Below, one piece after another: positions 1-11,089 of a DNA stretch of 64,000 bases (within the stretch, counting starts at the first letter, position 1; each line of letters begins with the position of its first letter). Position numbers and translations under genes: made by a program. The notes under the pieces were generated by a model that was not told the DNA's origin, did not search any database, and was given only the letters and a program-made list of their open reading frames with translations. Source of the stretch: Eledone cirrhosa (taxonomy: Eukaryota > Mollusca > Cephalopoda > Octopoda > Eledonidae); assembly GCA_964016885.1 (NCBI GenBank), contig OZ024743.1, positions 183,598,045-183,662,044 on the forward strand. Reading direction: 5' to 3'.

Positions 1-703
1 TATAAATCACAGTCAATGGACCAACTCCAGGCGCGCTGGAGGCTGGACTTGAGATTGTCGATCTCGCTCCTACGGGCTACCATTTTTACATCATCTGCAA
101 ATAGAAGCACGTTTCCACCAATCATGTCCGGCATGTAGTTGATGTAGAGAAGGAAGAGAATTGGGCCCAACACAGAGCCCTGGGGAACGCCACTGCCTAC
201 ACCCACCCTCGATGACAGACTGCCATTGATCCGAACTCTGCAAGTACGACCCTCAAGAAATGATCTAATCCACTTTATAATCGAGTCATGGAGACCGTAG
301 TTGCTGAGCTTATGCAGGAGCAGGCGGTGGTTGACAGTCAAAGGCTTTTGCAAAGTCGAGAAAGATAATATAGGCCACATCTCCATCGTCTATTATCCTC
401 GTCACCCATTCTTCCATCACGAGTAGGTTTGTAAGACAGGAACGTTTCGGGATGAAACCGTGTTGAGATGGAGAGATGGCAGTGAAAGACGCAAGATGAG
501 CCATAATTGCCCGCTTGATTAGAAATTCCAAGGCTTTACAGATGATTGAGGTGAGGCTCACGGGTTTGTAGTTCCCCGGATCTTCTTTGTCGCCTTTTTT
601 AAAGATAGGGCAAATTATAGCTACTTTCCAGTCGGCAGGAACAACTCCGGTAGCCAATGATAGGTTGAATAGTGTGGCTAGAGGTTTAGCACTAATATTC
701 TAT
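1..703 (-). pseudogene. CR1/Jockey-like non-LTR reverse transcriptase fragment, frameshifted
   Basis: Read on the minus strand, about 703 to 311 encodes the N-terminal half of an RT: a GNYKPVSLTSI motif, a QHGFIPKRSCLTNL motif and FLDFAKAFD with the first catalytic Asp. Near 310-330 the frame breaks just after AFD. From there to the window edge the shifted frame reads VNHRLLLHKL, then GVPQGSVLGP and LFADD, the second catalytic motif. The order is that of CR1/Jockey-type LINE RTs (family knowledge). No endonuclease is visible upstream, so the copy is 5'-truncated at about 703, and it runs off the left edge. The frameshift marks it as dead. Confidence 0.85.
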
Positions 704-787
704 TTAAAATAACTGAATGATTTCCAGCCCCGGAGTTAAAGAATGATGTAAATAAAATTGTAAACGAAAATGACAGAGGTTATTAAA

Positions 788-897
788 ATAGTTTCTACTT
801 TTGGCACAAGGCCAGCAATTATCCAGTACATTACTGGTACTTTATTTTATCAACCCCGTAAGGATGAAAGGCAAATTTAACCTCGACGGGATTTTAA
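788..897 (-). repeat. SINE S1, 3' half
   Basis: Reverse complement of the S1 body seen complete at 3118-3303: the block for AGGATGAAAGGCAAA, then TACTGGTACTTTATTTTATC and GGCACAAGGCCAGCAATT. The tRNA-like head is missing. Confidence 0.7.
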
Positions 898-962
898 TTT
901 GCCTTAAAATAGTAAAAGTAAATAGTGAAGATTAGGCCAGTATGCGCCGACGGACATACACA

Positions 963-985
963 TACATATACATACGCACACACAA

Positions 986-1035
<50 letters not shown>

Positions 1036-1046
1036 GCGCGCGCGCA
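963..1046. repeat. (CA)n/(CG)n microsatellite
   Basis: Pure CA repeats from about 980 to 1033 grading into CGCG. Short ORFs here on both strands are microsatellite translations, not genes. Confidence 0.95.
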
Positions 1047-1059
1047 AACCGTATGCATT

Positions 1060-1372
1060 TCTACAGTATTTTCACCAAACTTAAGACATAGGTTACTTAT
1101 GTACTCCGGATGGTCATGGGCACTTTCATTTTTCCAGATATTGATTATAGGGCCTCCCGGTAGATAACCCCCTTTAACCACTTCCTTGGAGTCGACTGAA
1201 GCACTGCAGTGCAATGCAACAAAACATCATAACTTCTGGAGTTCGCAACCGATTTTCACAAAACTTGACACATGGGCTACATTTGTTCTACAGATGAATG
1301 TGAAAGGAACTTAACATTGTAACTTTAACACAGCTACTGAGCAGCCCCGAGCAACGCCGGGCTTTACTGCTA
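1060..1372 (+). mobile_element. Helitron-like non-autonomous element, 3' part
   Basis: The segment ends with the 70-bp block 1303-1372, GAAAGGAACTTAACATTG through GCAACGCCGGGC to ACTGCTA, repeated at 1793-1864 where it ends in CTAG followed by T. A GC-rich hairpin a few bases before a CTRR end is the classical Helitron 3' terminus (family knowledge). No 5' TC end was defined and no Rep/helicase ORF is present, so the left boundary is arbitrary. Confidence 0.45.
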
Positions 1373-1514
1373 TAGGCGATAAAGTTGTGCAGACAGACAG
1401 TCGGGCTGATAGACGATCGAGGCATGCAGACAGACAGTCGTGCAGATAGGTGATATAGGCGATAAAGTTGTGCAGACAGACAGTCGTGCAGAGAGGTGAT
1501 AGGCGATAAAATTG
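1373..1514 (+). repeat. Tandem repeat, TAGGCGATAAA...CAGACAGACAGTCG
   Basis: Three imperfect units containing GTGCAGACAGACAGTCG and AGGCGATAAA follow directly on the first Helitron-like end. They interrupt or extend that terminus. Confidence 0.75.
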
Positions 1515-1792
1515 CATTTTTATTTTGTTTTTCATGTCCATCCAATTTCTTTGTTTCAAAATAACTGATAGTTTGGTTACGCTGATGTTTTTCTCTGAGA
1601 CAAGTGTTGCAGTGTTTACATTTTCGATTTTTGTTAATATGCAGTTTTTATCCCCAGCATCCTCTTTTGTTTTAACATTCGAGTTATGGTTATGTTTTCT
1701 TAACTTCATAGGGCATACTGTTGGTTGAGGGAATATTAATCAAAAGTACCACATGAAAGTCTACACTGTAGACTCTACAGTTTTTAAGCCAA

Positions 1793-1864
1793 GAAAGGAA
1801 CTTAACATTGTAACTTTAACACAGCTACTGAACAGCCCCGAGCAACGCCGGGCTTTACTGCTAG
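1793..1864 (+). mobile_element. Helitron-like 3' terminus (CTAG end)
   Basis: Second copy of the 1303-1372 block with one A/G change early in the shared segment. It contains GCCCCGAGCAACGCCGGGC (imperfect stem) and ends CTGCTAG|T. 1373-1792 between the two ends has no recognised gene. Confidence 0.5.
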
Positions 1865-2012
1865 TTTATAATAAACGATGCCAAATTTTACATATTTGAC
1901 TTAATTATTTTACATTACTCCGGAGTAAACAAACCAACCTGCATACTTCGAGTGCTCCAATCTGCATACTGAGGTGTCAGTAAACAACCAACATATACTC
2001 AAAATATATATG

Positions 2013-2034
2013 CATATATATGTATGTATGTATG

Positions 2035-2068
<34 letters not shown>
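2013..2068. repeat. (TATG)n/(TA)n microsatellite
   Basis: ATGTATGTATG followed by about 14 TA units, directly upstream of a LINE B 3' end. Confidence 0.95.
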
Positions 2069-2069
<1 letters not shown>

Positions 2070-2073
<4 letters not shown>

Positions 2074-2482
2074 TAATAGAGAAGACCCGCCTTACCTAAG
2101 TACAAAGTGAAACCTACTACAGTCAGTAGGCACCTCTAACAAAATACACCCCGCCCCACTACCCACACCCCATCCACACCACGCCTTTCAATGTAAAGTT
2201 ATGTTGATGTCACAACATCCAGCCCGAAACAAATGAGGTCGTGTAGGTGTCACGACAAAAAAACACAGTCCACGCTGTAATGTGGCCGTGTAGGTAACAC
2301 GGTAAAAACCTCCCAGTTCCACACTGTAAATGTGGTTGGTGTTAGAAAGGGCATCCAGCCGTAGAAAACCCGCCAGACAGTCCTATGCGAGCAAGACAAC
2401 CACTCTTGCCTCAAATGGGAAAACTCCCGTCCAGACCCATGCAAGCGTGGAATATGGACGTTAAACGATGATGATGATATAT
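2070..2482 (+). mobile_element. LINE B 3' end (severely 5'-truncated copy)
   Basis: Matches 40190-40610 throughout. It begins in the last codons of the ORF (AGTAATAGAGAAGACCCGCC) and keeps the whole 3' UTR, including two hairpin units (GTCGTG/CACGAC at about 2238 and CCGTG/CACGG at about 2288) and the AAGGGCATCCAGCCGTAGAA box. It ends in a GATGATGAT tail. 5' truncation is the normal product of target-primed reverse transcription. Confidence 0.85.
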
Positions 2483-2520
2483 ATATATATATATACACAC
2501 ACACTAACACACATATAGGA

Positions 2521-2752
2521 AAGGTATCCAGCTGTAGAAAACTTGCCAATTGAGGGTTTGGGCGGACCCTTCAGTTTGTGTCAAAAGACACAACTTCCCC
2601 TGTGCACTTGATGGAATGTATGACCATACATAGTGAGAAGCAGACTCCTCTGCCTGTCTGGGAGGTTAGTAGCCCTACTTCAGCAGCCCAACTTGGTCTA
2701 TGTAGATCTGTCCAACACTTGCTAGAAGGGAAAACAGACATTAAATGATGAC
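2521..2752 (+). repeat. LINE E-type 3' tail
   Basis: Contains ATCCAGCTGTAGAAAACTTG, CTCCTCTGCCTGTCTGGGAG, TAGATCTGTCCAACACTTGC and AAACAGACATTAAATGATGA. The same order is seen at 49905-50162 and partly at 31800-31920. No coding part is preserved. Confidence 0.65.
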
Positions 2753-3117
2753 ATATGTGTGTCATCTATATAAAAACTTGAAATCATATTGACAACTAAT
2801 GATGGGATGTTTCCATTTGTCCATTTAGCCCCAATTTTACAGTGTCTTTTGTTCTGGCCTCTGTACACCCAGTACAGTCTGTAAAGTATTGGAATGTATG
2901 TAAGCAAGTTGTGATTCCCAGCTCATCAGTGAGAACTGTGGATCTGATTGAGTGCTGTAATATTTTGAATTTATATCGAAATGGAGAGTTTTGTGTCGTT
3001 TAAATATTTTGAGTATTTAACTTAGTGAAAATATAGCACAAATAAATTTATTTTTCCTAAAATTCACTCTTTCCTTTTCATTACCAGAATATTATGGAGT
3101 ATTATTATTTTATCCGG

Positions 3118-3303
3118 TGGTGGATTGGCAGTATCGGTAGAGAGTCGGACGCCATGCTTTCCAGAATAGTTACGTCCCTTTACGGTCTGAGTTCAAATTC
3201 CACCGAGGTTTACTTTGCCTTTCATCCTTACGGGGTCGATAAAATAAAGTACCAGTAATGCACTGGGTAATTGCTGGCCTTGTGCCTAAAGTAGAAACAA
3301 TTA
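3118..3303 (+). repeat. tRNA-derived SINE S1
   Basis: Best complete S1 copy. The head has a pol III A-box-like segment TGGCAGTATCGGTAGAG and a B box GAGTTCAAATTCC. The body reads TTGCCTTTCATCCTTACGGG and AAAATAAAGTACCAGTAATG, ending TTGTGCCTAAAGTAGAAACA ATTATT. Other S1 copies: 3344, 6835, 7250, 42700-43165 (minus), 50525, 58082 and 59640. Confidence 0.85.
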
Positions 3304-3343
3304 TTTTACCCATGTAAAGCTGTAGTATATATATATGTATATA

Positions 3344-3545
3344 GAGGACTGTGGATTAGCAGTATAGGCAGAGTGTTGGACATTCTTTGTATTCTGAGTT
3401 CAAATCTCTTTCAGGTGATCTTTGCCTTTCATCCTTATGGGGATCAATAAAATAAGGCATCAGTAATGCACTGGAATCAATTTAATGAACTTTCCTCTTG
3501 CCTAAAATTGTTGGCCTTGTGCCTAAATCAGAAACCATTATTTTA
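3344..3545 (+). repeat. tRNA-derived SINE S1
   Basis: A second S1 copy 40 bp after the first: TTAGCAGTATAGGCAGAG head, B box GAGTTCAAATCTC, body TTTGCCTTTCATCCTTATGG, end TTGTGCCTAAATCAGAAACC. More diverged than 3118-3303. Confidence 0.8.
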
Positions 3546-3735
3546 TCTATATAACCTGATGTTATCTACAGTGACAGAAGTATGCTTCCAAAATCATCCA
3601 ACCTTTTCATTACCATATTTCTAATGAAAGGTACATATCATTACTTTCAATTAACTTTTTAAATGAAGAGTTTGGAAAGATTTAATAAAAACATCATGTG
3701 ACATTTAAGACTAATAGTAAAATAAATGGAGTGAG

Positions 3736-4314
3736 TTGAGCTTGTCTCTTCCTGAGAAGGTGGAGGACAGTCGCAGTCAGAGAACTTGGGACAGCATAAG
3801 TTCGAAGGCCACCTTCGACTCCCTCTTCATCCAGTCAGGTCAGTACACGGAGCTAAACCTCATTCTAAAGAGAGCTTTGGCCCGGGCAAATATCCCCTCA
3901 GTCTTGGAACCACCTGGGTTGTCCAGAAGTGACGGCAAAAGACCTGACGGTCTTACCCTGTGCCTCTGGTCGAAAGGCAGGTGCCTTGTCTGGGACGTCA
4001 CTGTTAGTGACTCTTTTGCTCTTTCCCACATCCTGGATGCTGCGGTTAGGACGAGAGCCACAGCTTCTGCAGCCGAACAGAGTAAGACCCTCAAATACTC
4101 TGATCTGTCAGCCAGTTACATTTATCAGCCTGTGGCTTTCGAGACGTTTGGGGGAGTCGGGCCGCTGACTGCGAGGTTCCTCTCTTCACTGGTGGCTCGC
4201 CTAATAGAGGTAACTGGCGAATCTCGCGAATGCACTTGGCTGTTTCAGCGCATCAGCCTCGCCATCATCCTAGGCAACGCTGCAAGTGTGCTGCCTTGCC
4301 TCAAAAATCATTAG
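3736..4314 (+). pseudogene. LINE R C-terminal domain, PD-(D/E)xK-like motif
   Basis: An open frame of 192 codons with a stop at 4312-4314 and no plausible in-frame ATG near its left end, so it is a 5'-truncated piece. It reads GLSRSDGKRPDGLTL, then a CLVWDVTV motif and DSFALSH, an AEQSKTLKYSDL segment, PVAFETFG, and near the end FQRISLAIILGNAASVL. This is the domain that follows the RT in a group of invertebrate non-LTR elements. The PD...D-x-T spacing resembles restriction-like endonucleases of R2-type LINEs, which is my inference. Diverged copies lie at 32095-32320 and 41235-41390. No RT is found upstream. Confidence 0.75.
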
Positions 4315-5430
4315 AGAGGTTGCCCAGTACTTGCGACGTTGCTGTCTTTTGCTCTGGTGTTGGCTCCGTTGTTCACCCCTTCATTTACATTTTCTTTAAT
4401 ATTGTAACATTAAAAGAATATATCTTTCTGAAAGAATCGCGAGCTATTTATAATGTTGTCTAAGCATTTGTAATGTTATTTATGTAAAACATATTTGTTA
4501 TGTTATTCTACTGTAAATTTATTTATATGTTCTGTTATATTTTCATTCTGAAAGAATTGCAAACGATTTGTAATGTATTCATGAAATAAATTAAAATATT
4601 ATTTAATTAGAAAGAATTCCATAAACCATAGAAAAGAAATGGTGTTTTTGTTAAAATAAAGCTAAAAAACCCTATAAAGTAGTGAATGGTAGAATAATCT
4701 GTGTTAAGTAATATCTTTAGTTAACATAGCACTATTCATTCTTTAATGAAAGAAAACACTAGACTATAAGAAATATAGTAAAAATATGAAATAAATTCTG
4801 GTGTTGAATTAAAAAGCTGAATAAAGTAATCAACTTTAATTAACTAACTCTAAGTATTGACCAATTGTAAGACAGAAATGTTAATGGTGTCTGGGAAGTT
4901 GAAGTGCAAAAAGCTTAAGAAGACTTTAGAAATGTAGGCTTGGGAAAGATGTAGTGAAAGTGCAGAGAATAAGAAAATAAGGAGTCTAAATATAGATAAA
5001 ATTTAAAATAAGCAACATGAAAGAAAGAATAAAGAAGAGTTTATACAAGAGGTTAGGTATAAATAAATGATGCTAGCTGTGTGGTTCTAGGTAGAGAATT
5101 TGGGAGAATTAAAGACATGAGTATAAAAACAGGGAAGAAAAGAAAAAAATGGGGTTAGAATTAAGTGTAAAGTGGGTGGAGGCTTAATTGGATAGGATGA
5201 AATAGGTCAATACAATGATAATAGGAAGAGAAATTACAAAACAGAAAAGTATTTTTTAAAAAAGGTATAGAATAATAGGCTATAGTATAGACTGATAAAG
5301 CAGGGACTAGTAAATTTGGGGAAATGGGATAGAAAACTCATAAATACCTAAAACAGCCAGGCTGACTTAGAGATCTAGGACCAAATAAGACTAAAGAGGT
5401 AAAAGAATATCAGAATAGTAATAAGTTGGC
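4315..5430. other. AT-rich stretch, no feature seen
   Basis: Low-complexity A/T-rich sequence with short ATTTGTAATG-like repetitions around 4440-4600. No ORF, SINE head or terminal repeat recognised. Confidence 0.6.
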
Positions 5431-5432
5431 AG

Positions 5433-5760
5433 CAAATTCGCAGAGTCATTAGAATGTCAGATAGAATGTTTTGTAGTATTTGTTCTGGTTCTCTGCTCTC
5501 AGAGTTCAAATCCTGCTGAGGTCAACTTTGTCTTCCCATCCATTCAAGGTTGATAAAAAGTACCAGTCTAGTATTTGTGTTGGTTTTTCCTCTCTCTCTC
5601 TTTCTCAGTTCCATTCTCTCACTCTCTCTATCTTTCTCTGGAAGAAATTGCTGTATTCAGACCTGGAGAGAGGAGATGGGCTCCTCCAGGTTTTAAAAAA
5701 GCCCTACAAATGCTATATGTCAATATGTCACCTCTATGACCCCCCTCAGAAGATATGGGT
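5433..5760 (+). repeat. tRNA-derived SINE S3 (long form)
   Basis: Head TTGGCAG...CAGAGTCATTAGAATG, B box GAGTTCAAATCCTGC, a pyrimidine-rich middle (CTCTCTCTATCTTTCTCTGG), then AAGAAATTGCTGTATTCAGA and CTGGAGAGAGGAGATGGGCT. Same order at 47985-48250 (+), 52880-53185 (+) and 59095-59405 (-). Confidence 0.8.
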
Positions 5761-5764
5761 CCAT

Positions 5765-5830
5765 ACATATGGAATGGACCTTCATCAATATCAATGATGA
5801 GTGTTCCAGTTGTTTGATCAACATACACAG
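5765..5830 (-). repeat. SINE S4 3' fragment
   Basis: GGAATGGACCTTCATCAATA and GTTCCAGTTGTTTGATCAAC match the 3' end of the S4 copy at 25735-26045. The copy is truncated. Confidence 0.6.
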
Positions 5831-5984
5831 AGAAATCTTGGATTTGTTCAGACTAGTTTCATTTCTATTTGAAGTTTCATCAGAACAACAAAACTCATTT
5901 TCTGTCCATGGAGAGACTGATTACTTCTAGTTATTTATATATCAAACATAAAACATAACTGCATTCATTGGCAACATGGTGAAG

Positions 5985-6630
5985 TAATTATTTATACAGA
6001 ACACATTCCACCCTTGTCCTTTAGTACTTAATTAAGAATTTTTAATTGTTAGTATTTGCTTGTCTTAATATTACATAGTTTCATTAATGCTTATACAATT
6101 ATCTTCACTGCGATATAGTATCAGAGTGTGTCAGAAAGTTAATGGTTTATTGGGTACCTCCCTTTCTCATCTATTTCAGGCTTTGTTTTAAATAATATAT
6201 CGATATTGATATATTTGCCCCTTCAACTCTATTTATCTGTGTCAATAAACATAGAGAAATACAATTTATAATACATTGATTGATACTTACAATCTCCCTG
6301 TATAAAATATGATATTGAACAGCTCCTTGTATATGGTATAATGTGGGGGTGGGCCTGTGTCCTGACATGGCAGTTATAAATCATTACTCACTATTTATGT
6401 CACCCACTTGATCCCTCAGTCAGCTGCTGTTGTCAGTTGTCAATGTGACCTACCAAACTTTACCATAGTAGATGACTCAATTGTTATAGGTGGTAAGAAT
6501 ACTTACTGGCCAACACAAGTTATAAGGGCGTCCTGTTGAGAGCTTGTCATGTTAGTTTTTAATATGTATGTATAGCCTGGTATAATGTGTTTATTATTAG
6601 CTTTGTTTCATCTTTATCGACCAGTCAACA
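5985..6630. other. No feature recognised
   Basis: Unique-looking AT-rich DNA with short chance ORFs. No splice-bordered coding block or repeat could be supported. Confidence 0.5.
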
Positions 6631-6634
6631 AGTG

Positions 6635-6835
6635 AGCCTTGGCCTAGTCACTTGATCTGCTAGAAATGGCAACCAAATCTCCCTCAAATCACATCCTAAT
6701 AACTAAAAAATGAAGGATACATTGGATAAAGTAGTTGTAGGCACCTAAAAAGAACAGGATGGTCTTCTTTGATCATAAGTCTCTTGGTTCAGGACTGACC
6801 TGGGGCTAAACAATAACTGGATTGTTGGATTGGGA
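6635..6835 (+). repeat. SINE-like repeat S2
   Basis: Carries GTCACTTGATCTGCTAGAAA, CAAATCTCCCTCAAATCACA, ATACATTGGATAAAGTAGTT, TTTGATCATAAGTCTC and GACCTGGGGCTAAACAATAA. These blocks recur in order at 10480-10740 and 23190-23440, and inverted at 58335-58505. Confidence 0.75.
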
Positions 6836-7052
6836 GTAATTGGTAGAGCGTCGGACAACATGGTTTGTGGCATATAGTTACATTCCTTTACATTCTGAGT
6901 TTAAATCCTGCCAAGGTTAGCTTTGCCTTACATTCTTATGGGATTGATAAAATAAAGTACCTGTAACACACACACACACACTGGGGTCAACTTTCCCTTC
7001 CCTCAAAAATTGTTGGCCTTGTGCCTAAATCAGAAGCCATTATTATTTTCGT
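6836..7052 (+). repeat. tRNA-derived SINE S1 with (CA)n
   Basis: TTGGGAGTAATTGGTAGAG head, GAGTTTAAATCCTGCC B box and S1 body. A short CA run interrupts it at 6968-6982. It directly follows the S2 copy. Confidence 0.8.
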
Positions 7053-7159
7053 TTTTGTTGTTTTGTTAAAAAGATCAAATAGAAAAGAAATGGAGGGGGT
7101 TTTACTTTTGGGTAAACAATTGTTAAAACATAGGACAAATATATTATAATATTTGTTCC

Positions 7160-7235
7160 AACTCTCTTTGGGTTGATAAAATCCAGACCTCCCCCATAGA
7201 TTGTTTCTCTTGTGCCTAAATTAGAAACAATTATT
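7160..7235 (+). repeat. SINE S1 tail fragment
   Basis: GGGTTGATAAAATCCAGACC followed by CTTGTGCCTAAATTAGAAAC: only the 3' end of S1 remains. Confidence 0.55.
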
Positions 7236-7249
7236 ATTATTTACAATAA

Positions 7250-7433
7250 TGGTAGAGTGGTGGATTGACTGTATTGGTGTTGTGTTGGACAACATACTTT
7301 GAAACATAGTTACAGCCCTTTACATTGTGAGTTCAAATCCTGCCGAGGTCAACTTTGCCTTTCATCCTTACAGGGTCGATAAAATAAAGTATTAGTAAAT
7401 TGTTGGCTGTGTGCCTAAATCAGGAACCATTAT
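7250..7433 (+). repeat. tRNA-derived SINE S1
   Basis: TGGATTGACTGTATTGGTG head, GAGTTCAAATCCTGCCGAGG B box, TTTGCCTTTCATCCTTACAG body and GCCTAAATCAGGAACCATTA end. Confidence 0.8.
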
Positions 7434-7439
7434 TCACGA

Positions 7440-8340
7440 GAATCGTAATATTATATGAGAGATTATGTTTCCTATTAGTGAAATTGTCTCAGAATTTGAC
7501 TTGGTTGTCAGGGGCTTTATTTATGAGTGTTACTTAATTATTGCCATACCCCCACCTCCATTGTCTCCAACAACAAACTAAACTAAAGCTGTTACATTCA
7601 GGCAGCCTAGACATAATTCCCCACCTTCTTCTATTTTATACCAACAGATGAACCAAACATACAACATTGACCTGGAGAAGCACATTATCTCTCTCCCGCC
7701 TTTTGAAAAGTTTTAATTTTCAATTTAAGCACTCATGTTTGTTTTGACACGTCTACACATATACATGTGTGAGTGCATATAATACCAACTACATTATTGA
7801 TACCATATACGCACACACACACACATATATATACATATATCAAAAGGGTGTTTTATTTATTAAAAATTATGTAATGTGTATGTGTGTGTTTGTGGACTCA
7901 TGCTATGTATAATATTGAACATATTTAATCTTTGGAGGCCAAGATTCCTCTGCCATACATATCAAGATTATTGGATATATGAACAATCATAAGCTGAGAA
8001 ATTTTGTGTTTTAATAAATTAAGTTTGCATAAACATAACCCTATAGTTTATGTTGATTACTGATATGTGGAAGTGATTATAGATAAAAATATTTTAATTT
8101 ATTTCTAGGATATATGTTCAGTATTTATGATTAAATGTATGTGCATCTTTGGAGAAATAACTATTTACAGGGACAAACATAGGACCTTGTGATTAGAAAA
8201 TGAAATTCTTGTTGCAGTATAGCTGAGATAGGAAATATATTGTGTGTTACACACACACATATATATCTTGAGTTAAATTGGGTGTAACCACAGTGAATAA
8301 GGTACTCAATACATTAGTAGAGTGAGAACATCAAACATTT
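7440..8340. other. No gene seen; short CA/TA runs
   Basis: Holds only small microsatellites (7808-7838, 8250-8265) and AT-rich DNA. Confidence 0.5.
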
Positions 8341-8346
8341 AATATA

Positions 8347-8458
8347 GAAATGACTTCTACAGGATTAGAACTGTTTATTTCATATGAAATCATCAGGAAT
8401 GTCCATTCCTGAGGATTTCATATGAATGAAACGGTTCTTGTCCTGTAGAAGCCATTTC
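8347..8458. repeat. 55-bp-arm foldback (hairpin) element
   Basis: The left arm 8347-8401 and right arm 8404-8458 are reverse complements at 48 of 55 positions, separated by 2 nt. The centre is CAGGAATG/CATTCCTG. A partial left-arm match (TTTAATATAGAAATGGATTC TACAGGAC) recurs at 10088-10116, so the element is repeated. Confidence 0.85.
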
Positions 8459-8827
8459 TCTCTCTCTATATATATAACAATATAATATAATACAATTAAC
8501 GACAAACACAAGACTGATAGTGATACATTAACATTTGATTCTAATCTTTTCTCACCTTTTATTGTTGCAAGCATTAGATATGCTTTAACCCACTTGTATT
8601 AAGTAGTTATTATAATAATTACCAACTCCAGGATAAAATGAAGACATAGCTATGGAATTTTGCTTGTAGAGAGGATTAATGTTTTCATTTATTGTTAATG
8701 ACAATGGATGTTAATTAAGCTGTCATTTGATTATTGTTTTTACCAATCCAATTACCTTTGTATTTTGAAGGTGTAACTGATTGACAGCAATTTAACTTCT
8801 GACTTTATTGGCTAACAATATCACTAT

Positions 8828-8901
8828 AGAGGTAGATGTGTATCTATCTGGGGGTAGATGTATATCTATCTGGGGGTAGATGTATATCTATCTGGGGGTA
8901 G
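8828..8901. repeat. Tandem repeat, about 24 bp x 3
   Basis: GGGGGTAGATGTATATCTAT-type unit repeated three times. Confidence 0.9.
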
Positions 8902-9064
8902 ACTTTGTTGGGATTCATGTTGTTAGATAGATTAAATTAAAAGATGGTATGGATGTGTAGGTAAGGAGGGTTGATATGAAACTAGTTGATTTACGGTTCC
9001 ATCTTGCTGGGCAACACCTCGAGTAAATGTGTTCTACTATAGCCTTGAATTGACTAATGACTTG

Positions 9065-9065
<1 letters not shown>

Positions 9066-9110
<45 letters not shown>

Positions 9111-9133
9111 CATATATATATATATATATATAT
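9066..9133. repeat. (TA)n microsatellite
   Basis: Two TA blocks around a TTCACA interruption. Tyr/Ile-rich ORFs here are artefacts. Confidence 0.95.
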
Positions 9134-9326
9134 CATCATCATCGTTTTTATGTCTGCTTTTCTATGCTTCCATGAGTTGGACTATATGTGCATGTGTATA
9201 GGGTCTGCGGTGCTGAGACCGGGGAGACCACTAATCATAGGAATACTCAATACATGGGGTGATACACAGTGGGTATGGAGATATGTAAAAGCGGTTTCGG
9301 CTTGGTGCCGTGGTCAGGATTTTACA

Positions 9327-9468
<142 letters not shown>

Positions 9469-9469
9469 A

Positions 9470-10060
9470 GTATATAGGTATAAAAAACATATATGTGGAC
9501 TTGTTGACTAATAACCCCTCGATCTCAATGTAAAAAGGTTAACATTTCCAAACAATTATACAATTTAGATATCTTGTACAAAAAACATATACAACATATA
9601 ATCAGTTGGAACAATGAAATATTACTTTATATTAGCAATATACAGTTCTATTACATACCCAGACACTGCTGTTTCTAGTTCTGAAAAACCGTGATAATTA
9701 CCACAACTGAATGAGTAATTAGTCTGCCAAGATAAGAACTTTCGTAGTCAGCCATTTTGGAGTTCCAAAATGGCTGATTAAATACATACATACTTTTTCT
9801 CAAAAAAATGTTTCCTATTCCTTCCTTTTCTCACCCTTTATCTTTGTATTTCATCTTTTATTTCTCATTCTATCTTCTGATGAAGGACTAGTGTCCAAAA
9901 TGTAAAGACACTTTTCCTACTATATCAAGCGTTAAACTAATATATTTTCATTGTATTGTGTTTTTTACTTTGTTGTTTCCATTTACCTTCTGCATATATA
10001 CATAACAAAGAAAGTGTGGTAAGGAACCAGGTGGACCATAACAACTCAGAGTACTCGATA
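9470..10060. other. No gene; contains a small palindrome
   Basis: AT-rich. 9748-9761 and 9764-9777 form a perfect 14-bp inverted repeat (TCAGCCATTTTGGA and its complement) with a 2-nt spacer. Confidence 0.6.
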
Positions 10061-10479
10061 CTATATATATATATATATATATATTGTTTAATATAGAAAT
10101 GGATTCTACAGGACTATCATCATTCTTACATCCACTTTTCCATGCTGGTATGGCTTTGACGAGGTATTTTGAGCCTGTGTTTTACAGTTGGATACCCTTG
10201 ATGATGCCAACCCTTTTAGCCACTCATATGACATGCAGGGATAAGCTGTATCTAATCTAAAAACCAGGATACACACAGCATATGTGTGTGTGTATATATA
10301 TATATGCATATATTTGTGCCTGTGTTTATATCCTGTAATATAAGTCTGTTAAAAAGAGTAATAAAATATGTACAGGAGCCAATATGATTGATTAGATCAA
10401 GGCAGTGCTCCAGCATGGCCACAGCCTACTGACTGAGGCAACTAAAAGAATTAAGAAAAAAAAAGACTAAAAAATGTAT

Positions 10480-10740
10480 GTAGTATATGGGTGTTAGGCA
10501 CAACATCACCAACCTGTGAACCAATGAGGAATTCTTGATTTGATTTCTTGACCTACTACAAAGAAGCAGCTAATTCACCATCAAATGAAACCCTACATAT
10601 GTAACAGAAGGACATATTGGATAATGTGGTCTTGAATATATGCTGCTTAGAAAATACAAATGGGATGGTGACTGCTGGAATGTCTTTGATCATAAAGGAG
10701 CTCAAATTAGAGCTGACCTGGGCCAAACCCTACCAATTCC
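10480..10740 (+). repeat. SINE-like repeat S2
   Basis: GGACATATTGGATAATGTGG, GGGATGGTGACTGCTGGAAT, TTTGATCATAAAGGAGCTCA and GAGCTGACCTGGGCCAAACC, in the order of the S2 copy at 6635. The related 5' part AGTGCTCCAGCATGGCCACA lies at 10400. Confidence 0.7.
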
Positions 10741-11089
10741 TTCTTCAGTGTCTTTTGTGGGGCTCTCCCTTTTGCAAGCATTTGGACCTGACCTCTAGTT
10801 CCCCTGACTCCAGCTTTCCCTCCAGATATTCTTATATAGATGTCCAGTCTCTGCATTTGTTTCATCAGTCGAGGAGAGTTGGCAAGGGCCCTGGGCACTC
10901 CTCCCTCCTGTCCTGACTAACATCTATGTATTTCTAAATGTCATCTCCCACCACCAATCAATATAGTTGAATTTGTCATTGTGTCAATTCATCAGAATGT
11001 TGTTTGTGTTATTTTTATAGTTTATATGAGTATTATGATACATCTACTTAAGAATAAGACTGACTAGCAATTGAGTGGTGTGTGCATGT

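Noticed and set aside
894..1214. Overlapping ORFs rich in Cys/Val or His/Thr on both strands
   Set aside because: They are translations of a (CA)n run.
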